DNA of 64,000 nucleotides, from positions 1 to 64,000 of the forward strand of contig NZ_BMRG01000006.1 in assembly GCF_014648515.1 (NCBI RefSeq), given 5' to 3'. The stretch's first letter is position 1, and every line of letters starts with the position of its first letter. Shown here piece by piece: positions 55,930 to 64,000 of the stretch. Source of the stretch: Saccharothrix coeruleofusca (GTDB lineage: Bacteria; Actinomycetota; Actinomycetes; Mycobacteriales; Pseudonocardiaceae). A model generated the notes under the pieces. The model worked only from the letters and a program-made list of their open reading frames with translations. It was not told where the DNA came from and made no database searches. The position numbers were made by a program, and so were the translations under genes.

Positions 55930-57543
55930 ATGCGCGCACGCCTGGTCGCCGCCGCCACGGGGGTCGCTCTGGTCGCGGCAGGCTGCGGGGCCGCCGAGAC
56001 CACCGGTTCCGCCGACGCGGGCATCACCATCTTCAACACCGAGCCGGAGAACCCGCTGGTGCCCGGCAACACCACCGAGACCGGTGGCAGCCGGGTGCTC
56101 GACCCGCTGTTCACCGGCCTGGTCGAGTACCGCGGCGAGGACGCCCAGCCCGCCAACGCGATGGCCGAGTCCATCGAGACCACCGACTCCAAGGTGTTCA
56201 CCGTCAAGCTCAAGCAGGGCTGGAAGTTCCACGACGGCAGCCCGGTGACCGCGAAGAGCTTCGTGGACGCCTGGAACTGGACCGCCTACGGCCCCAACGC
56301 CACCCAGGGCGCCACCTTCTTCTCGCAGATCCAGGGCTACCAGGACGTCCACCCGGCCGACCCGGACGGCCCCGACGGCCCGGAGAAGGCGCCCACCCCG
56401 ACCACCGACGCGATGTCCGGTCTGGTGGTCGTCGACGACCACACCTTCACCATCACGCTGTCCGAGGCGTTCTCGGTGTTCCCGGTGACCGTCGGCTACG
56501 AGGTGTTCGCGCCGCTGCCGGAGGCGTTCTTCAAGGACCGGGCGGCCTTCGAGGCCGCGCCCATCGGCAACGGGCCGTTCAAGTTCGTCTCCCGGCAGCC
56601 CGGCGCGGAGATCAAGCTGACCCGCTACGACGACTACCAGGGCAGCGACAAGGCGACCTTCAAGGACCTGACGCTGAAGGTCTACCAGAGCCGCGAGTCC
56701 GCCTACGCCGACCTGGTGGCCAACAACCTGGACTTCCTGGAGGAGCTGCCGCCCAACGCGCTGGCGGGCAAGAAGTACGAGTCCGACCTCGGCGACCGGG
56801 TGGTGCAGCGGGAGACGCTGAACAACCAGACCATCGCGTTCCCGTTCTACCTCAAGCCCTACGACAACGTGGACCTGCGCCGGGCGATCTCCATGGCGAT
56901 CAACCGCGAGGAGATCACCCAGCGGATCTTCGAGGGCACCCGCAAGCCCGCCGACGGCTGGGTGCACCCGCTGATGAAGGGCTACACGCCCGGCCAGTGC
57001 GGCGAGTACTGCACCTACAACCCGGCCAAGGCCAAGGAGTCGTTCCAGAAGTCCGGCTACACCGGGGAGATCCTGCTGCTGTCCAACACCGACGGCGGGC
57101 ACCAGGAGTGGGCCGAGGCGGTGGCCAACAGCATCAAGAACACCCTCGGCGTCGAGACCAGGTTCGTGCCCTCCACCAGCTTCGGCGAGTTCCGGCAGAA
57201 GGTGAACGCGCACGAGATGACCGGCATGTACCGGTCGGGCTGGATCGCCGACTACCCGTCCATCCAGAACTGGCTCAGCCCGCTGTTCCGCACCGGCGCG
57301 TCGTCCAACGACGGCCTGTACTCCAACCCGGCGTTCGACGCCAAGATCGCCGAGGCCGACAAGGCCACCAGCGAGGACGAGGCGATCAAGCTGTACCTGG
57401 AGGCGGAGCGGATCGTGGCCCAGGACATGCCGTCGATCCCGCTGTGGACGCAGAACACCATCGCGGGCAAGTCCAACCGCCTCAAGGTGGCCAACCTCGA
57501 CCCGTTCCGCACGCTGGACGTCCCCAGCGTCGAAGTGGGCTGA
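55930..57543 (+). CDS. Oligopeptide ABC transporter substrate-binding lipoprotein
   Basis: A DppA/OppA-type family 5 solute-binding protein of 537 aa. The signal peptide ends in the lipobox LVAAGC. Family features include ITIFNTEPENPLVPGNTTETGG, LDPLFTGLVEYRGEDAQP, FTVKLKQGWKFHDGSPVTAK and FADAWN-like FVDAWNWTAYG, and the late FVPSTSFGEFRQKV. It is first in a five-gene operon with two permeases and two ATPases, so it imports di- or oligopeptides. The ATG has GGGGAGGACG upstream. Confidence 0.94.
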   Translation: MRARLVAAATGVALVAAGCGAAETTGSADAGITIFNTEPENPLVPGNTTETGGSRVLDPLFTGLVEYRGEDAQPANAMAESIETTDSKVFTVKLKQGWKFHDGSPVTAKSFVDAWNWTAYGPNATQGATFFSQIQGYQDVHPADPDGPDGPEKAPTPTTDAMSGLVVVDDHTFTITLSEAFSVFPVTVGYEVFAPLPEAFFKDRAAFEAAPIGNGPFKFVSRQPGAEIKLTRYDDYQGSDKATFKDLTLKVYQSRESAYADLVANNLDFLEELPPNALAGKKYESDLGDRVVQRETLNNQTIAFPFYLKPYDNVDLRRAISMAINREEITQRIFEGTRKPADGWVHPLMKGYTPGQCGEYCTYNPAKAKESFQKSGYTGEILLLSNTDGGHQEWAEAVANSIKNTLGVETRFVPSTSFGEFRQKVNAHEMTGMYRSGWIADYPSIQNWLSPLFRTGASSNDGLYSNPAFDAKIAEADKATSEDEAIKLYLEAERIVAQDMPSIPLWTQNTIAGKSNRLKVANLDPFRTLDVPSVEVG

Positions 57544-57608
57544 ACACCGGCGCCCGGCCCGTCCGCACCCGTGCGGGCGGGCCGGGCCGCTTGAGGGGAG
57601 TGGCGCCC

Positions 57609-58532
57609 GTGGGGCGGTACGTGCTGCGCAGGCTGTTGCAGATGGTCCCGGTGTTCCTGGGGACCACGTTCCTGATCTACGCGCTGGTGTGGGCGGTGCC
57701 CGGCGACCCGTTCGAGGGCAAGTGCGGCGAGCGGGACTGCCCCGAGTCGTACGTGGCCGCGATGCGCGAGAAGTTCAACCTGGACGACCCGCTGGTCGTC
57801 CAGTACGGCAAGTACCTGCTCAACCTGGTGCAGGGCGACTTCGGGCAGACCTCGGCCGGGTTGCAGGTCGGCGAGCGGATCGCGGCCACCTTCCCGGTGA
57901 CGCTGCGGCTGGCGCTGGTGGCGCTGCTGGTCGAGGCGGTCATCGGGATCACCGCGGGCGTGGTCAGCGGGCTGCGCAACCGGGGGTTCCTGGACAGCCT
58001 GGTGCTGGTGTCCACGCTGTTCCTCATCTCCATCCCGGTGTTCGTCACCGGGTACGTGGTGCAGCTGGTGTTCGGCCTGCAGCTGGGCTGGATCTCGCCG
58101 ACGGTCAGCACGCCCACCTTCGGCAACCTGATCGTGCCCGGTTTCGTGCTGGCCAGCCTGTCCATGGCCTACGTGACCCGGCTGACCAGGGCGGGCATCG
58201 CGGAGAACCGGCGCGCGGACTACGTGCGCACCGCGCTGGCCAAGGGGCTGCCGACCAACCGGGTGATCGGCGTGCACCTGCTGCGCAACTCGCTGATCCC
58301 GGTGATCACGTTCCTGGGCACCGACCTGGGCGCGTTCCTGGGCGGGGCCATCATCACCGAGGGCATCTTCAACGTGCCCGGCATCGGCGGCCTGGTGTTC
58401 CGCTCGATCCTGACCAAGGACGGCGCGATGGTGACCGGGCTGGTCACCGTACTGGTGCTGGTCTACCTGCTGATGACGCTGCTGGTGGACCTGCTCTACG
58501 CCGTGCTCGACCCGAGGATTCGCTATGACTGA
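57609..58532 (+). CDS. Oligopeptide ABC transporter permease (DppB type)
   Basis: A 307-aa inner-membrane permease with about six helices. It begins GRYVLRRLLQMVPVFLGTTF with AVPGDPFEG, the DppB/OppB hallmark, and has the ATPase-docking loop YVRTALAKGLPTNRVIGVHLL, then GGAIITEGIFNVPGIGGLV. GTG at 57609 has GAGGGGAG eight bases upstream; GTG at 57600 is too close to it. It overlaps the next permease gene by 8 nt. Confidence 0.94.
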   Translation: MGRYVLRRLLQMVPVFLGTTFLIYALVWAVPGDPFEGKCGERDCPESYVAAMREKFNLDDPLVVQYGKYLLNLVQGDFGQTSAGLQVGERIAATFPVTLRLALVALLVEAVIGITAGVVSGLRNRGFLDSLVLVSTLFLISIPVFVTGYVVQLVFGLQLGWISPTVSTPTFGNLIVPGFVLASLSMAYVTRLTRAGIAENRRADYVRTALAKGLPTNRVIGVHLLRNSLIPVITFLGTDLGAFLGGAIITEGIFNVPGIGGLVFRSILTKDGAMVTGLVTVLVLVYLLMTLLVDLLYAVLDPRIRYD

Positions 58533-59481
58533 CGCGGTGGCGGCAGGCGGACTGACCGCGGTGGGCGGCCCGGCGGGCGGCCCGGTGGGCGGGGCGGGCG
58601 GCGGGGACGCCGACAAGCCGCGCGGCCTGTTCGACGACGCCTGGCGGGAGCTGCGCGGGCGACCGCTGTTCTGGGTGTCGGTGGCGCTGATCCTGCTGGT
58701 GGTGCTGATGGCCGCGGTGCCGCAGCTGTTCACCTCCGCAGACCCCACCCTGGCGCAGCTGTCCCGCAGCCGCCAGGGCCCCTCGGCGGCGGCCTGGTTC
58801 GGATACGACAACCAGGGCTACGACATCTACGCGCGGGTCATCCACGGCGCGCGGGCGACGATCGTGGTCGGCCTGCTGGCCACGGTGGGCGTGGTGCTGT
58901 TCGGCGCGTCGCTGGGGCTGCTGGCCGGGTTCTACGGCGGCTGGCTGGACGCGGTGGTCTCGCGCATCGCCGACATCTTCGTGGGCGTGCCGTTCGTGCT
59001 GGGCGCGATCGTCATCCTGACCACGCTCAACGCGGGCGGCGGCGCGGGCGCGGCGCGGATCGTGGCGCAGGTGGTGCTGTCGATCTCGGTGCTGTCGTGG
59101 CCGGTGTCCATGCGCATCATGCGGTCCACCGCCATCGCGGCCAAGCAACAGGACTACGTCAAGGCGGCCCGCTCGCTGGGCGCGGGCACCGGGCGCATCA
59201 TCACCAAGCACCTGCTGCCCAACTGCGTCGCCCCGGTGCTGGTCTACTCCACCATCGCGCTGGGCGCGTTCGTCGGCGCCGAGGCGACGCTGTCCTACCT
59301 GGGCATCGGGCTGCGCCCGCCGGTGGTGTCCTGGGGCGTGATGATCAGCGCCGCCAAGGACTACATCCGGGTGGCCCCGCACGCCCTGCTGTTCCCCGCC
59401 GGCTTCCTCACCGCCACCGTGCTCGCGTTCGTGATGCTGGGCGACGCGGTGCGCGAGGCCCTCGACCCCAAGCTCCGCTAG
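58525..59481 (+). CDS. Oligopeptide ABC transporter permease (DppC type)
   Basis: A 318-aa partner permease. A Gly/Ala-rich cytoplasmic lead is followed by the N-terminal helix FWVSVALILLVVLMAAVPQL, then YDIYARVIHGARATIVVGL, the docking motif YVKAARSLGAGTGRIITKHLL and LSYLGIGLRPPVVSWGVMI, typical of DppC/OppC. Its ATG lies within the end of the DppB gene (8-nt overlap), so they are made in equal amounts. Confidence 0.94.
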   Translation: MTDAVAAGGLTAVGGPAGGPVGGAGGGDADKPRGLFDDAWRELRGRPLFWVSVALILLVVLMAAVPQLFTSADPTLAQLSRSRQGPSAAAWFGYDNQGYDIYARVIHGARATIVVGLLATVGVVLFGASLGLLAGFYGGWLDAVVSRIADIFVGVPFVLGAIVILTTLNAGGGAGAARIVAQVVLSISVLSWPVSMRIMRSTAIAAKQQDYVKAARSLGAGTGRIITKHLLPNCVAPVLVYSTIALGAFVGAEATLSYLGIGLRPPVVSWGVMISAAKDYIRVAPHALLFPAGFLTATVLAFVMLGDAVREALDPKLR

Positions 59482-59495
59482 GAGGGCAGGACCGC

Positions 59496-60479
59496 ATGAC
59501 CGCCTTGCTGGAGGTCGAGGACCTCCACGTGGAGTTCCGCACCCGTGACGGGGTGGCGCACGTGCTCAACGGCGTGACCTACCACGTCCAGGCCGGGGAG
59601 ACGCTGGCCGTGCTGGGCGAGTCCGGGTCGGGCAAGAGCGTCACCGCGCAGGCGGTGATGGGCATCCTCGACACGCCACCGGCCTTCGTCACCGGCGGCT
59701 CGGTGCGCTTCCGCGGCGAGGAGCTGCTGACCGCCACCCCGCAGCGCCGCCGCGAGGTCCGCGCCGAGGGCATCGCGATGATCTTCCAGGACGCGCTGTC
59801 GGCGCTGAACCCGGTGTTCACCGTCGGCTTCCAGATCGAGGAGCAGCTGCGCCTGCGCCGCGGCATGAGCAGGCGCGACGCGCGCAAGCGGGCCGTGGAG
59901 CTGCTGGACCTGGTGCGCATCCCGCACGCCGCGCAACGGGTCCGCGACTACCCGCACCAGTTCTCCGGCGGGATGCGGCAGCGCGCGATGATCGCGATGT
60001 CGCTGGCGCTGGACCCCGAGGTGCTCATCGCCGACGAGCCGACCACCGCGCTGGACGTCACCGTGCAGGCCCAGATCATGGACCTGCTGGCGGAGCTGCA
60101 GCGCGAGCGGCGGATGGCGCTGGTGCTGATCACCCACGACCTGGGCGTGGTGGCCGAGGTCGCGGACCGCATCGCGGTGATGTACGCGGGGCGCATCGTC
60201 GAGCACTCCGACGCGCTGTCGCTGTTCCGCGCGCCCGGCCACCCCTACACCGAGGCGCTGCTGCGGTCCCTGCCGCACCTGGAGTCCAAGGGAACCAAGC
60301 TGGAGACGATCAAGGGCCTGCCGCCCAGCCTGCTGCGCATCCCGCCGGGGTGCCCGTTCCACCCGCGCTGCCCGCGCGCGGAGCAGGTGTGCTCGCTGGA
60401 AGTGCCACCGCAGGTGCCGCTGGGGTCCGGGCGCACCAGCGCGTGCCACTTCGCACTGGAGGTGGTCGGCCGTGGCTGA
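59496..60479 (+). CDS. Oligopeptide ABC transporter ATPase (DppD type)
   Basis: A 327-aa ATPase with Walker [15 protein letters not shown]-loop region [17 protein letters not shown], signature [16 protein letters not shown], Walker [14 protein letters not shown] and the H-loop [11 protein letters not shown]. The C-terminal oligopeptide-transporter extension has [13 protein letters not shown] and the four-Cys cluster region [14 protein letters not shown], which in related proteins binds an iron-sulfur cluster. ATG has GGAGGGCAGG upstream. Confidence 0.95.
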   Translation: MTALLEVEDLHVEFRTRDGVAHVLNGVTYHVQAGETLAVLGESGSGKSVTAQAVMGILDTPPAFVTGGSVRFRGEELLTATPQRRREVRAEGIAMIFQDALSALNPVFTVGFQIEEQLRLRRGMSRRDARKRAVELLDLVRIPHAAQRVRDYPHQFSGGMRQRAMIAMSLALDPEVLIADEPTTALDVTVQAQIMDLLAELQRERRMALVLITHDLGVVAEVADRIAVMYAGRIVEHSDALSLFRAPGHPYTEALLRSLPHLESKGTKLETIKGLPPSLLRIPPGCPFHPRCPRAEQVCSLEVPPQVPLGSGRTSACHFALEVVGRG

Positions 60480-61488
60480 ACCCGTGGCTGAACCCGTGCT
60501 GGAGGTCCGCGACCTGGTCAAGCACTTCCCGGTGACGCGGGGTGTGCTGTTCAAGCGCACCATCGGGCGCGTGCGCGCGGTCGACGGCGTGTCGTTCACC
60601 CTGGGCGCGGGGGAAACCCTCGGCGTGGTGGGCGAATCCGGGTGCGGCAAGTCCACACTGGCCCAGGTGCTGATGCGGCTGGAGCCGCCCACGTCGGGCG
60701 AGGCGTACTTCGAGGGCAGGCCCATGTTCCCGATGCGCGGCGCGGAGCTGCGCGAACTGCGGCGGAACATGCAGATCGTGCTCCAGGACCCGTACACCTC
60801 GCTCAACCCCCGGATGACCGTCGGCGACATCGTCGGCGAACCGTTCGAGATCCACCCGGAAGTCGCGCCGCGCGGCTCGCGCGCCGGGCGGGTGCGGGAA
60901 CTGCTCGACGTGGTGGGGCTCAACCCCGAGCACATCAACCGGTACCCGCACCAGTTCTCCGGCGGGCAGCGGCAGCGCATCGGCATCGCGCGCGCGTTGG
61001 CGCTGCGGCCCAAGGTGATCGTGTGCGACGAACCGGTGTCCGCGCTGGACGTCTCCATCCAGGCGCAGGTGATGAACCTGCTGGGGGAGCTGCAGTCGGA
61101 GTTCGGGCTGGCGTACGTGTTCATCGCGCACGACCTGTCGGTGGTGCGGCACCTGTCCGACCGGGTCGCGGTGATGTACCTGGGCAAGATCGTGGAGATC
61201 GGCACCGAGGAGCAGATCTACGAGCACCCCACGCACCCGTACACGCAGGCGCTGCTGTCGGCGGTGCCGGTGGCCGACCCCGCGCTGCGCGGGCAGCGGG
61301 ACGTGATCCGGCTGACCGGCGACGTGCCCTCCCCGATCGACCCGCCGTCCGGCTGCCGCTTCCGCACCCGCTGCTGGAAGGCCCAGGACGTGTGCGCCAC
61401 CGAAGAACCCGCGCTCGTCGAGCGCGGGCTCCCCTTCGACCACCCCAGCGCCTGCCACTTCGCCGAGGAGCGCTCCGTCGTGCCGTAG
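60472..61488 (+). CDS. Oligopeptide ABC transporter ATPase (DppF type)
   Basis: A 338-aa second ATPase: [20 protein letters not shown], Walker [34 protein letters not shown], signature [16 protein letters not shown], Walker [14 protein letters not shown], and the C-terminal [13 protein letters not shown] with [14 protein letters not shown]. It overlaps the DppD gene by 8 nt and ends the operon. An exact 12-bp duplication (GTGGCTGAACCC twice, 60472-60495) gives two in-frame GTG starts four codons apart. Confidence 0.95.
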   Translation: MAEPVAEPVLEVRDLVKHFPVTRGVLFKRTIGRVRAVDGVSFTLGAGETLGVVGESGCGKSTLAQVLMRLEPPTSGEAYFEGRPMFPMRGAELRELRRNMQIVLQDPYTSLNPRMTVGDIVGEPFEIHPEVAPRGSRAGRVRELLDVVGLNPEHINRYPHQFSGGQRQRIGIARALALRPKVIVCDEPVSALDVSIQAQVMNLLGELQSEFGLAYVFIAHDLSVVRHLSDRVAVMYLGKIVEIGTEEQIYEHPTHPYTQALLSAVPVADPALRGQRDVIRLTGDVPSPIDPPSGCRFRTRCWKAQDVCATEEPALVERGLPFDHPSACHFAEERSVVP

Positions 61489-61519
61489 CGGTTGGTGGTC
61501 GCCTGCCCCAGGGGTGCCG

Positions 61520-61855
61520 TCACGCGGCGCTCGCGAGCCAGACGCGTGCGGCCACGTTCTCCGGTCGGTGCTTGCCACCGGCCAGCTCGATGCGCACGGT
61601 GCGCCGAGGCGGCTCGGGTGGGGCCGAGACAGGGGCGTCGGAGGCACGTGGGGATGCCCCTGCCTCGGCGTGCCCGTCCGAGGAGACGGCGTGGACGGGC
61701 TGTCGGAGGGTCCGCAGGCGCTCGATCTCCTCGCGGAGTTCGGCGTACATCCGCGTCCTGCGCCTGCGGGCCAGCAGAAGGGGAACGATCACCGAGGCCA
61801 CGGCGACACCCGTGGCGGCGCCGATCACGAGAAGCACCCAGAACGCACCGCTCAC
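61520..61855 (-). CDS. Small single-pass membrane protein
   Basis: A 111-aa protein with one N-terminal helix (FWVLLVIGAATGVAVASVIV) followed by RRRR, a short helical charged section (MYAELREEIERLRTLRQP) and an Ala/Pro-rich tail ending VRIELAGGKHRPENVAARVW. I recognise no family. GTG at 61855 has GGAGGT five bases upstream, so the longer open frame is rejected. It is divergent from the third XRE gene, with a perfect palindrome between them. Function is unknown. Confidence 0.7.
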   Translation of the reverse strand: MSGAFWVLLVIGAATGVAVASVIVPLLLARRRRTRMYAELREEIERLRTLRQPVHAVSSDGHAEAGASPRASDAPVSAPPEPPRRTVRIELAGGKHRPENVAARVWLASAA

Positions 61856-61998
61856 CTTGCACCTCCGTGTCTTGGGACGCCGCTGTGCCCGATTTCCCGA
61901 ACCGGGCGGCGGACCAGTCGGGGTTGGTCCGCCGCCCTGGGCGTCACCCTCGGGCGCATCCGTCGGGAACGGACTGGAGTGACGCTTACGCACCGTAT

Positions 61999-62016
61999 AA
62001 CTGACGATCGTCAGTT
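61999..62016. promoter_or_regulatory. Perfect 18-bp palindrome, candidate XRE3 operator
   Basis: AACTGACGATCGTCAGTT is fully self-complementary and lies between the divergent membrane-protein and XRE genes in a locally AT-richer promoter region (GTATAACTG precedes it). It is a candidate site for the adjacent regulator. Confidence 0.7.
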
Positions 62017-62100
62017 GGCGATTCACTGATGGGGTGATTCGGTGCGCCCGCCCGAGCCGGGCAGGATGGACGCCGAGACGCTCTCGGCAGAGGAGGACAG

Positions 62101-62928
62101 TTGGCCGTCGCGAACCCGCTGCGCGTCGAATTGGGGCAGCGTCTACGGGCGTACCGCGAGCGGGCCTGCCTGAGGACCCAGCAAGTCGAGACCGATCCCG
62201 TGCTCCGCTGGCACGTGGGCAAGGTGTCCCGAGTCGAACTCGGTCAGCGCGTGCCGACCATCGCCGAAACCCACCGGCTCGCCGAGCTCTACGGCGTCAA
62301 GGGCGACGAGCTGACCGCCCTGGTCGACCTCGCGAGCAGAGCGCGCAAGCGCGCGAGGATGCCGCACGTCCCGGACTGGGCGCAGTCGTTCGTACTGCTG
62401 GAGCAAGCCGCCCACGAGATCGATTACCACGACGCCGAACTGATCCCCGCCGTGCTCCAAGCGCCGGGCTACGCCCGCGATCTGCTGGGGCAGAGCACGA
62501 CCGAGGACCTCGACCAGCGCGTCGCCGACCGGCTGACGCGCGGGCAGGTGTTGACCGGACAGGGCGCGCCGCGGGTCAGGGTGGTGCTCGGTGAAGCCGC
62601 CCTGCACCGACTGCCCGCCGATCACCGCGCCGCCGCGGAGCAACTGGAGCATCTGCTGGAGGCGGGGACATGGCCGACGGTGGAAGTCCGCGTCCTGCCC
62701 TTCAGCCTGGGCTTGCACCCCATGGTGGGCGTCGGGTTCACGGTGCTCCGGGTGCGGGACCCGGAGGTCCACCGCGTCTACATCGACGGCGCCACCACTG
62801 CGACGTACCTCCACGAGCCCGCGGAGATCGCGGTCTACCAAACTCGCTTCGAGCGGCTGTGGACGATGGCCTGCGCACCCGATGAGTCTGCGACGATCGT
62901 GAGCGGGCGCATCCGGCAACTCGGGTAA
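62101..62928 (+). CDS. XRE-family HTH regulator with DUF5753 domain
   Basis: A 275-aa protein. The HTH at about 10-60 has QRLRAYRERACLRTQQVETD and WHVGKVSRVELGQRVPTIAE. The DUF5753 part has IDYHDAELIPAVLQAPGYARDL, VVLGEAALHRLP and VEVRVLPFSLG with a late VYIDGATTATYLHEPAEIAVYQ. The TTG start follows AGGAGG by four bases. A DUF397 gene follows after 10 nt. It is the third of three such pairs in the window. Confidence 0.9.
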   Translation: MAVANPLRVELGQRLRAYRERACLRTQQVETDPVLRWHVGKVSRVELGQRVPTIAETHRLAELYGVKGDELTALVDLASRARKRARMPHVPDWAQSFVLLEQAAHEIDYHDAELIPAVLQAPGYARDLLGQSTTEDLDQRVADRLTRGQVLTGQGAPRVRVVLGEAALHRLPADHRAAAEQLEHLLEAGTWPTVEVRVLPFSLGLHPMVGVGFTVLRVRDPEVHRVYIDGATTATYLHEPAEIAVYQTRFERLWTMACAPDESATIVSGRIRQLG

Positions 62929-62938
62929 CGGAGGGGGC

Positions 62939-63124
62939 ATGACCGCCAACATCCCTTGGAGCGAACGCAGGACCAGCAGTTTCAGCGACGGCGCGAACAC
63001 CTGCGTCGAGGTGGCTCACGGACCGTCCGTCGTCGGTGTGTGGGACACCAAGCACCGCGAGTCCGGGCCGATCGTGGTTCCGCGCGCGCGGTGGGCGGCG
63101 TTCGTCGCCCGCCTGAAGGACTGA
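62939..63124 (+). CDS. DUF397 protein
   Basis: A 61-aa DUF397 protein: PWSERRTSSFSDGANTCVEV, VVGVWDTKHRESG, then VPRARWAAFVARLK. It is more diverged than the other two, with VWDTKH in place of VRDSKN, but keeps the Cys-Val-Glu core and C-terminal helix. ATG has GGAGGGGG upstream. It is the end of the transcript, closed by a long hairpin. Confidence 0.88.
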   Translation: MTANIPWSERRTSSFSDGANTCVEVAHGPSVVGVWDTKHRESGPIVVPRARWAAFVARLKD

Positions 63125-63131
63125 CGCGAGT

Positions 63132-63176
63132 GCGGCGGCCCCCGGCGCTCTCGCAGGAGAAGCCGGGGGTCGCCGC
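63132..63176. terminator. Bidirectional terminator between DUF397 and the S10 peptidase
   Basis: A 15-bp stem with one mismatch (63132-63146 with 63162-63176) starts 7 nt after the DUF397 stop and 20 bp from the stop of the convergent peptidase. Confidence 0.75.
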
Positions 63177-63196
63177 GGCGGTCGTGCGTGGACGCG

Positions 63197-64000
63197 CTAG
63201 CGGTTCGATGCCGACTGGACGAAAGCGGCAATGTCTTTCGACTGCTGCACCCGCGACGGCTCGTGCACGTACATCATGTGTCCCGCCGGGTAGTAGGCCG
63301 ACTCGATGTTGTCGTGCAGCTCCTTCGGGATCTGCAGGTGCGCCAACACGTGCTCGGCCGCGTAGTACGGCGTCGCGCCGTCGTGGTAGCCGAAGGCGAC
63401 GTGCACCCGCAGGTGCGGGTTCGCCCGCATCGCCGCCGCGAGCTTGCCCGCGACGGTCACGTGCGCGCCCTCGAACTCCTTGAACGACCACGGGTGCACC
63501 GACCGCGAGATGATCTCGTACGGCAGGTCGTTGGAGTACCCCAGCTCGGTGCGCACGTAGTGGTTCAGCGCCGCCGTGTACGGGCCGAGGATCGCCGAGT
63601 ACGACGGGTCCTCGCTGAACAGCTCGCGGCCGTAGTCGGCGTCCCAACCGGTGAAGCGGGCGTCCAACCTGCCCACCACCTTGCGCTGCGAGCGCAGCAG
63701 CTCGGTGAAGAACCGCACGTGCTCGATCCGCAGGTCCACCCGGTCCACGTAGTCCTCGGACAAGCCGGTCAGGGCGGCCAGGCGGGCCACCGCGTCCGCG
63801 CGCTCCTCGGTGGACAGCCGGTGCCCGCGCGCCAGCGCCCACGGGTAGTCCCGCGAGGCGAACTCCTCGGCCTCGGCCAGCACCTCCGCCAGCGGCCGGT
63901 CGCCGTGCAGGCCGTGGTAGTGCGCGATGGCGGCGTAGGTCGGCAGGAACAGGGTGTGCGGGAGGTCGTTGCCCTCGTTGAAGTCCAGCGTCGCGAAGTC
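63197..64000 (-). CDS. S10-like serine carboxypeptidase (C-terminal part)
   Basis: The frame is open to the window edge, giving the last 267 residues. LDFNEGNDLPHTLFLPTYAA, SYSAILGPYTAALNHYVRTELGY, then VAFGYHDGATPYYAAEHVL with the catalytic Asp and SAYYPAGHMMYVH with the catalytic His match bacterial S10 peptidases. The nucleophile Ser lies outside the window. Its substrate is unknown. The end is convergent with the DUF397 gene. Confidence 0.88.
   Translation of the reverse strand, partial: DFATLDFNEGNDLPHTLFLPTYAAIAHYHGLHGDRPLAEVLAEAEEFASRDYPWALARGHRLSTEERADAVARLAALTGLSEDYVDRVDLRIEHVRFFTELLRSQRKVVGRLDARFTGWDADYGRELFSEDPSYSAILGPYTAALNHYVRTELGYSNDLPYEIISRSVHPWSFKEFEGAHVTVAGKLAAAMRANPHLRVHVAFGYHDGATPYYAAEHVLAHLQIPKELHDNIESAYYPAGHMMYVHEPSRVQQSKDIAAFVQSASNR

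Noticed and set aside
61856-62026. N-terminal extension of the small membrane protein to codon 168
   Set aside because: The GTG at 61855 has a perfectly placed GGAGGT, while the extension runs into the palindromic operator region.

Overview
The window is high-GC actinobacterial DNA with many GTG starts, abundant GTGA/ATGA stop-start overlaps and very strong third-position GC. Gene order closely follows the Mycobacterium tuberculosis Rv1002c-Rv1026 block: pmt, rsmI, metG, tatD, rpfB, rsmA, ispE, acyl-AMP ligase, pth, rplY, prs, glmU, tRNA-Gln, TetR, mfd, mazG, an LpqU-like lytic enzyme, eno, ftsB/divIC, DUF501, ppx. Three XRE(DUF5753)-DUF397 pairs and other non-mycobacterial insertions point to a filamentous Pseudonocardiales species of the Actinosynnema/Saccharothrix type. 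That placement is inferred from gene content and order, not from a marker-gene tree. No transposase, phage gene or CRISPR array was found.

Layout. 1-6.4 kb: the tail of an unknown gene, a divergent SDR/TetR pair with two matched operators, a membrane-anchored Ser/Thr kinase with its kinase domain at the C-terminus, a PD-(D/E)XK-like protein and the protein mannosyltransferase Pmt. 6.4-10 kb: rsmI, then an accessory island with a divergent small gene, an XRE regulator, DUF397, a DddA-like (SCP1.201) deaminase toxin and an Imm1-type immunity protein. 10-21.5 kb: the housekeeping run metG-tatD-rpfB-rsmA, then metNIQ behind a SAM riboswitch and a Cys-containing leader ORF, then ispE and a Uup-like ABC-F ATPase. 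21.5-29.9 kb: a methyltransferase, two proteins made only of tandem DivIVA-type repeats, an acyl-AMP ligase, and pth, rplY, prs and glmU. 29.9-41.2 kb: a diguanylate cyclase, tRNA-Gln, a desaturase with its TetR, a PQQ-type sugar dehydrogenase, mfd, a SurA-like lipoprotein and mazG. 41.2-55.8 kb: a second XRE/DUF397 pair, a VOC protein with a divergent MarR, a Tricorn-type protease, a SUKH protein, two lytic transglycosylase-like enzymes, a TPR protein, a hydrolase, eno, ftsB, DUF501 and ppx. 55.8-64 kb: a five-gene oligopeptide ABC transporter operon, a third XRE/DUF397 pair and the C-terminal part of an S10 peptidase.

Three features run through the window. First, many genes carry a TANNNT -10 hexamer 6-7 nt before the start codon, which suggests leaderless transcription. 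Second, intergenic gaps behind gene 3' ends hold at least three dispersed repeat modules, including a nested inverted repeat built from CGGGTAGTACTTGC and CGGGTAGTAGTTA arms. Third, the strongest candidates for new biology are the deaminase/Imm1 island, the all-DivIVA-repeat protein pair, the stacked SAM-riboswitch and Cys-leader control of metNIQ, and the 3'-end repeat system.
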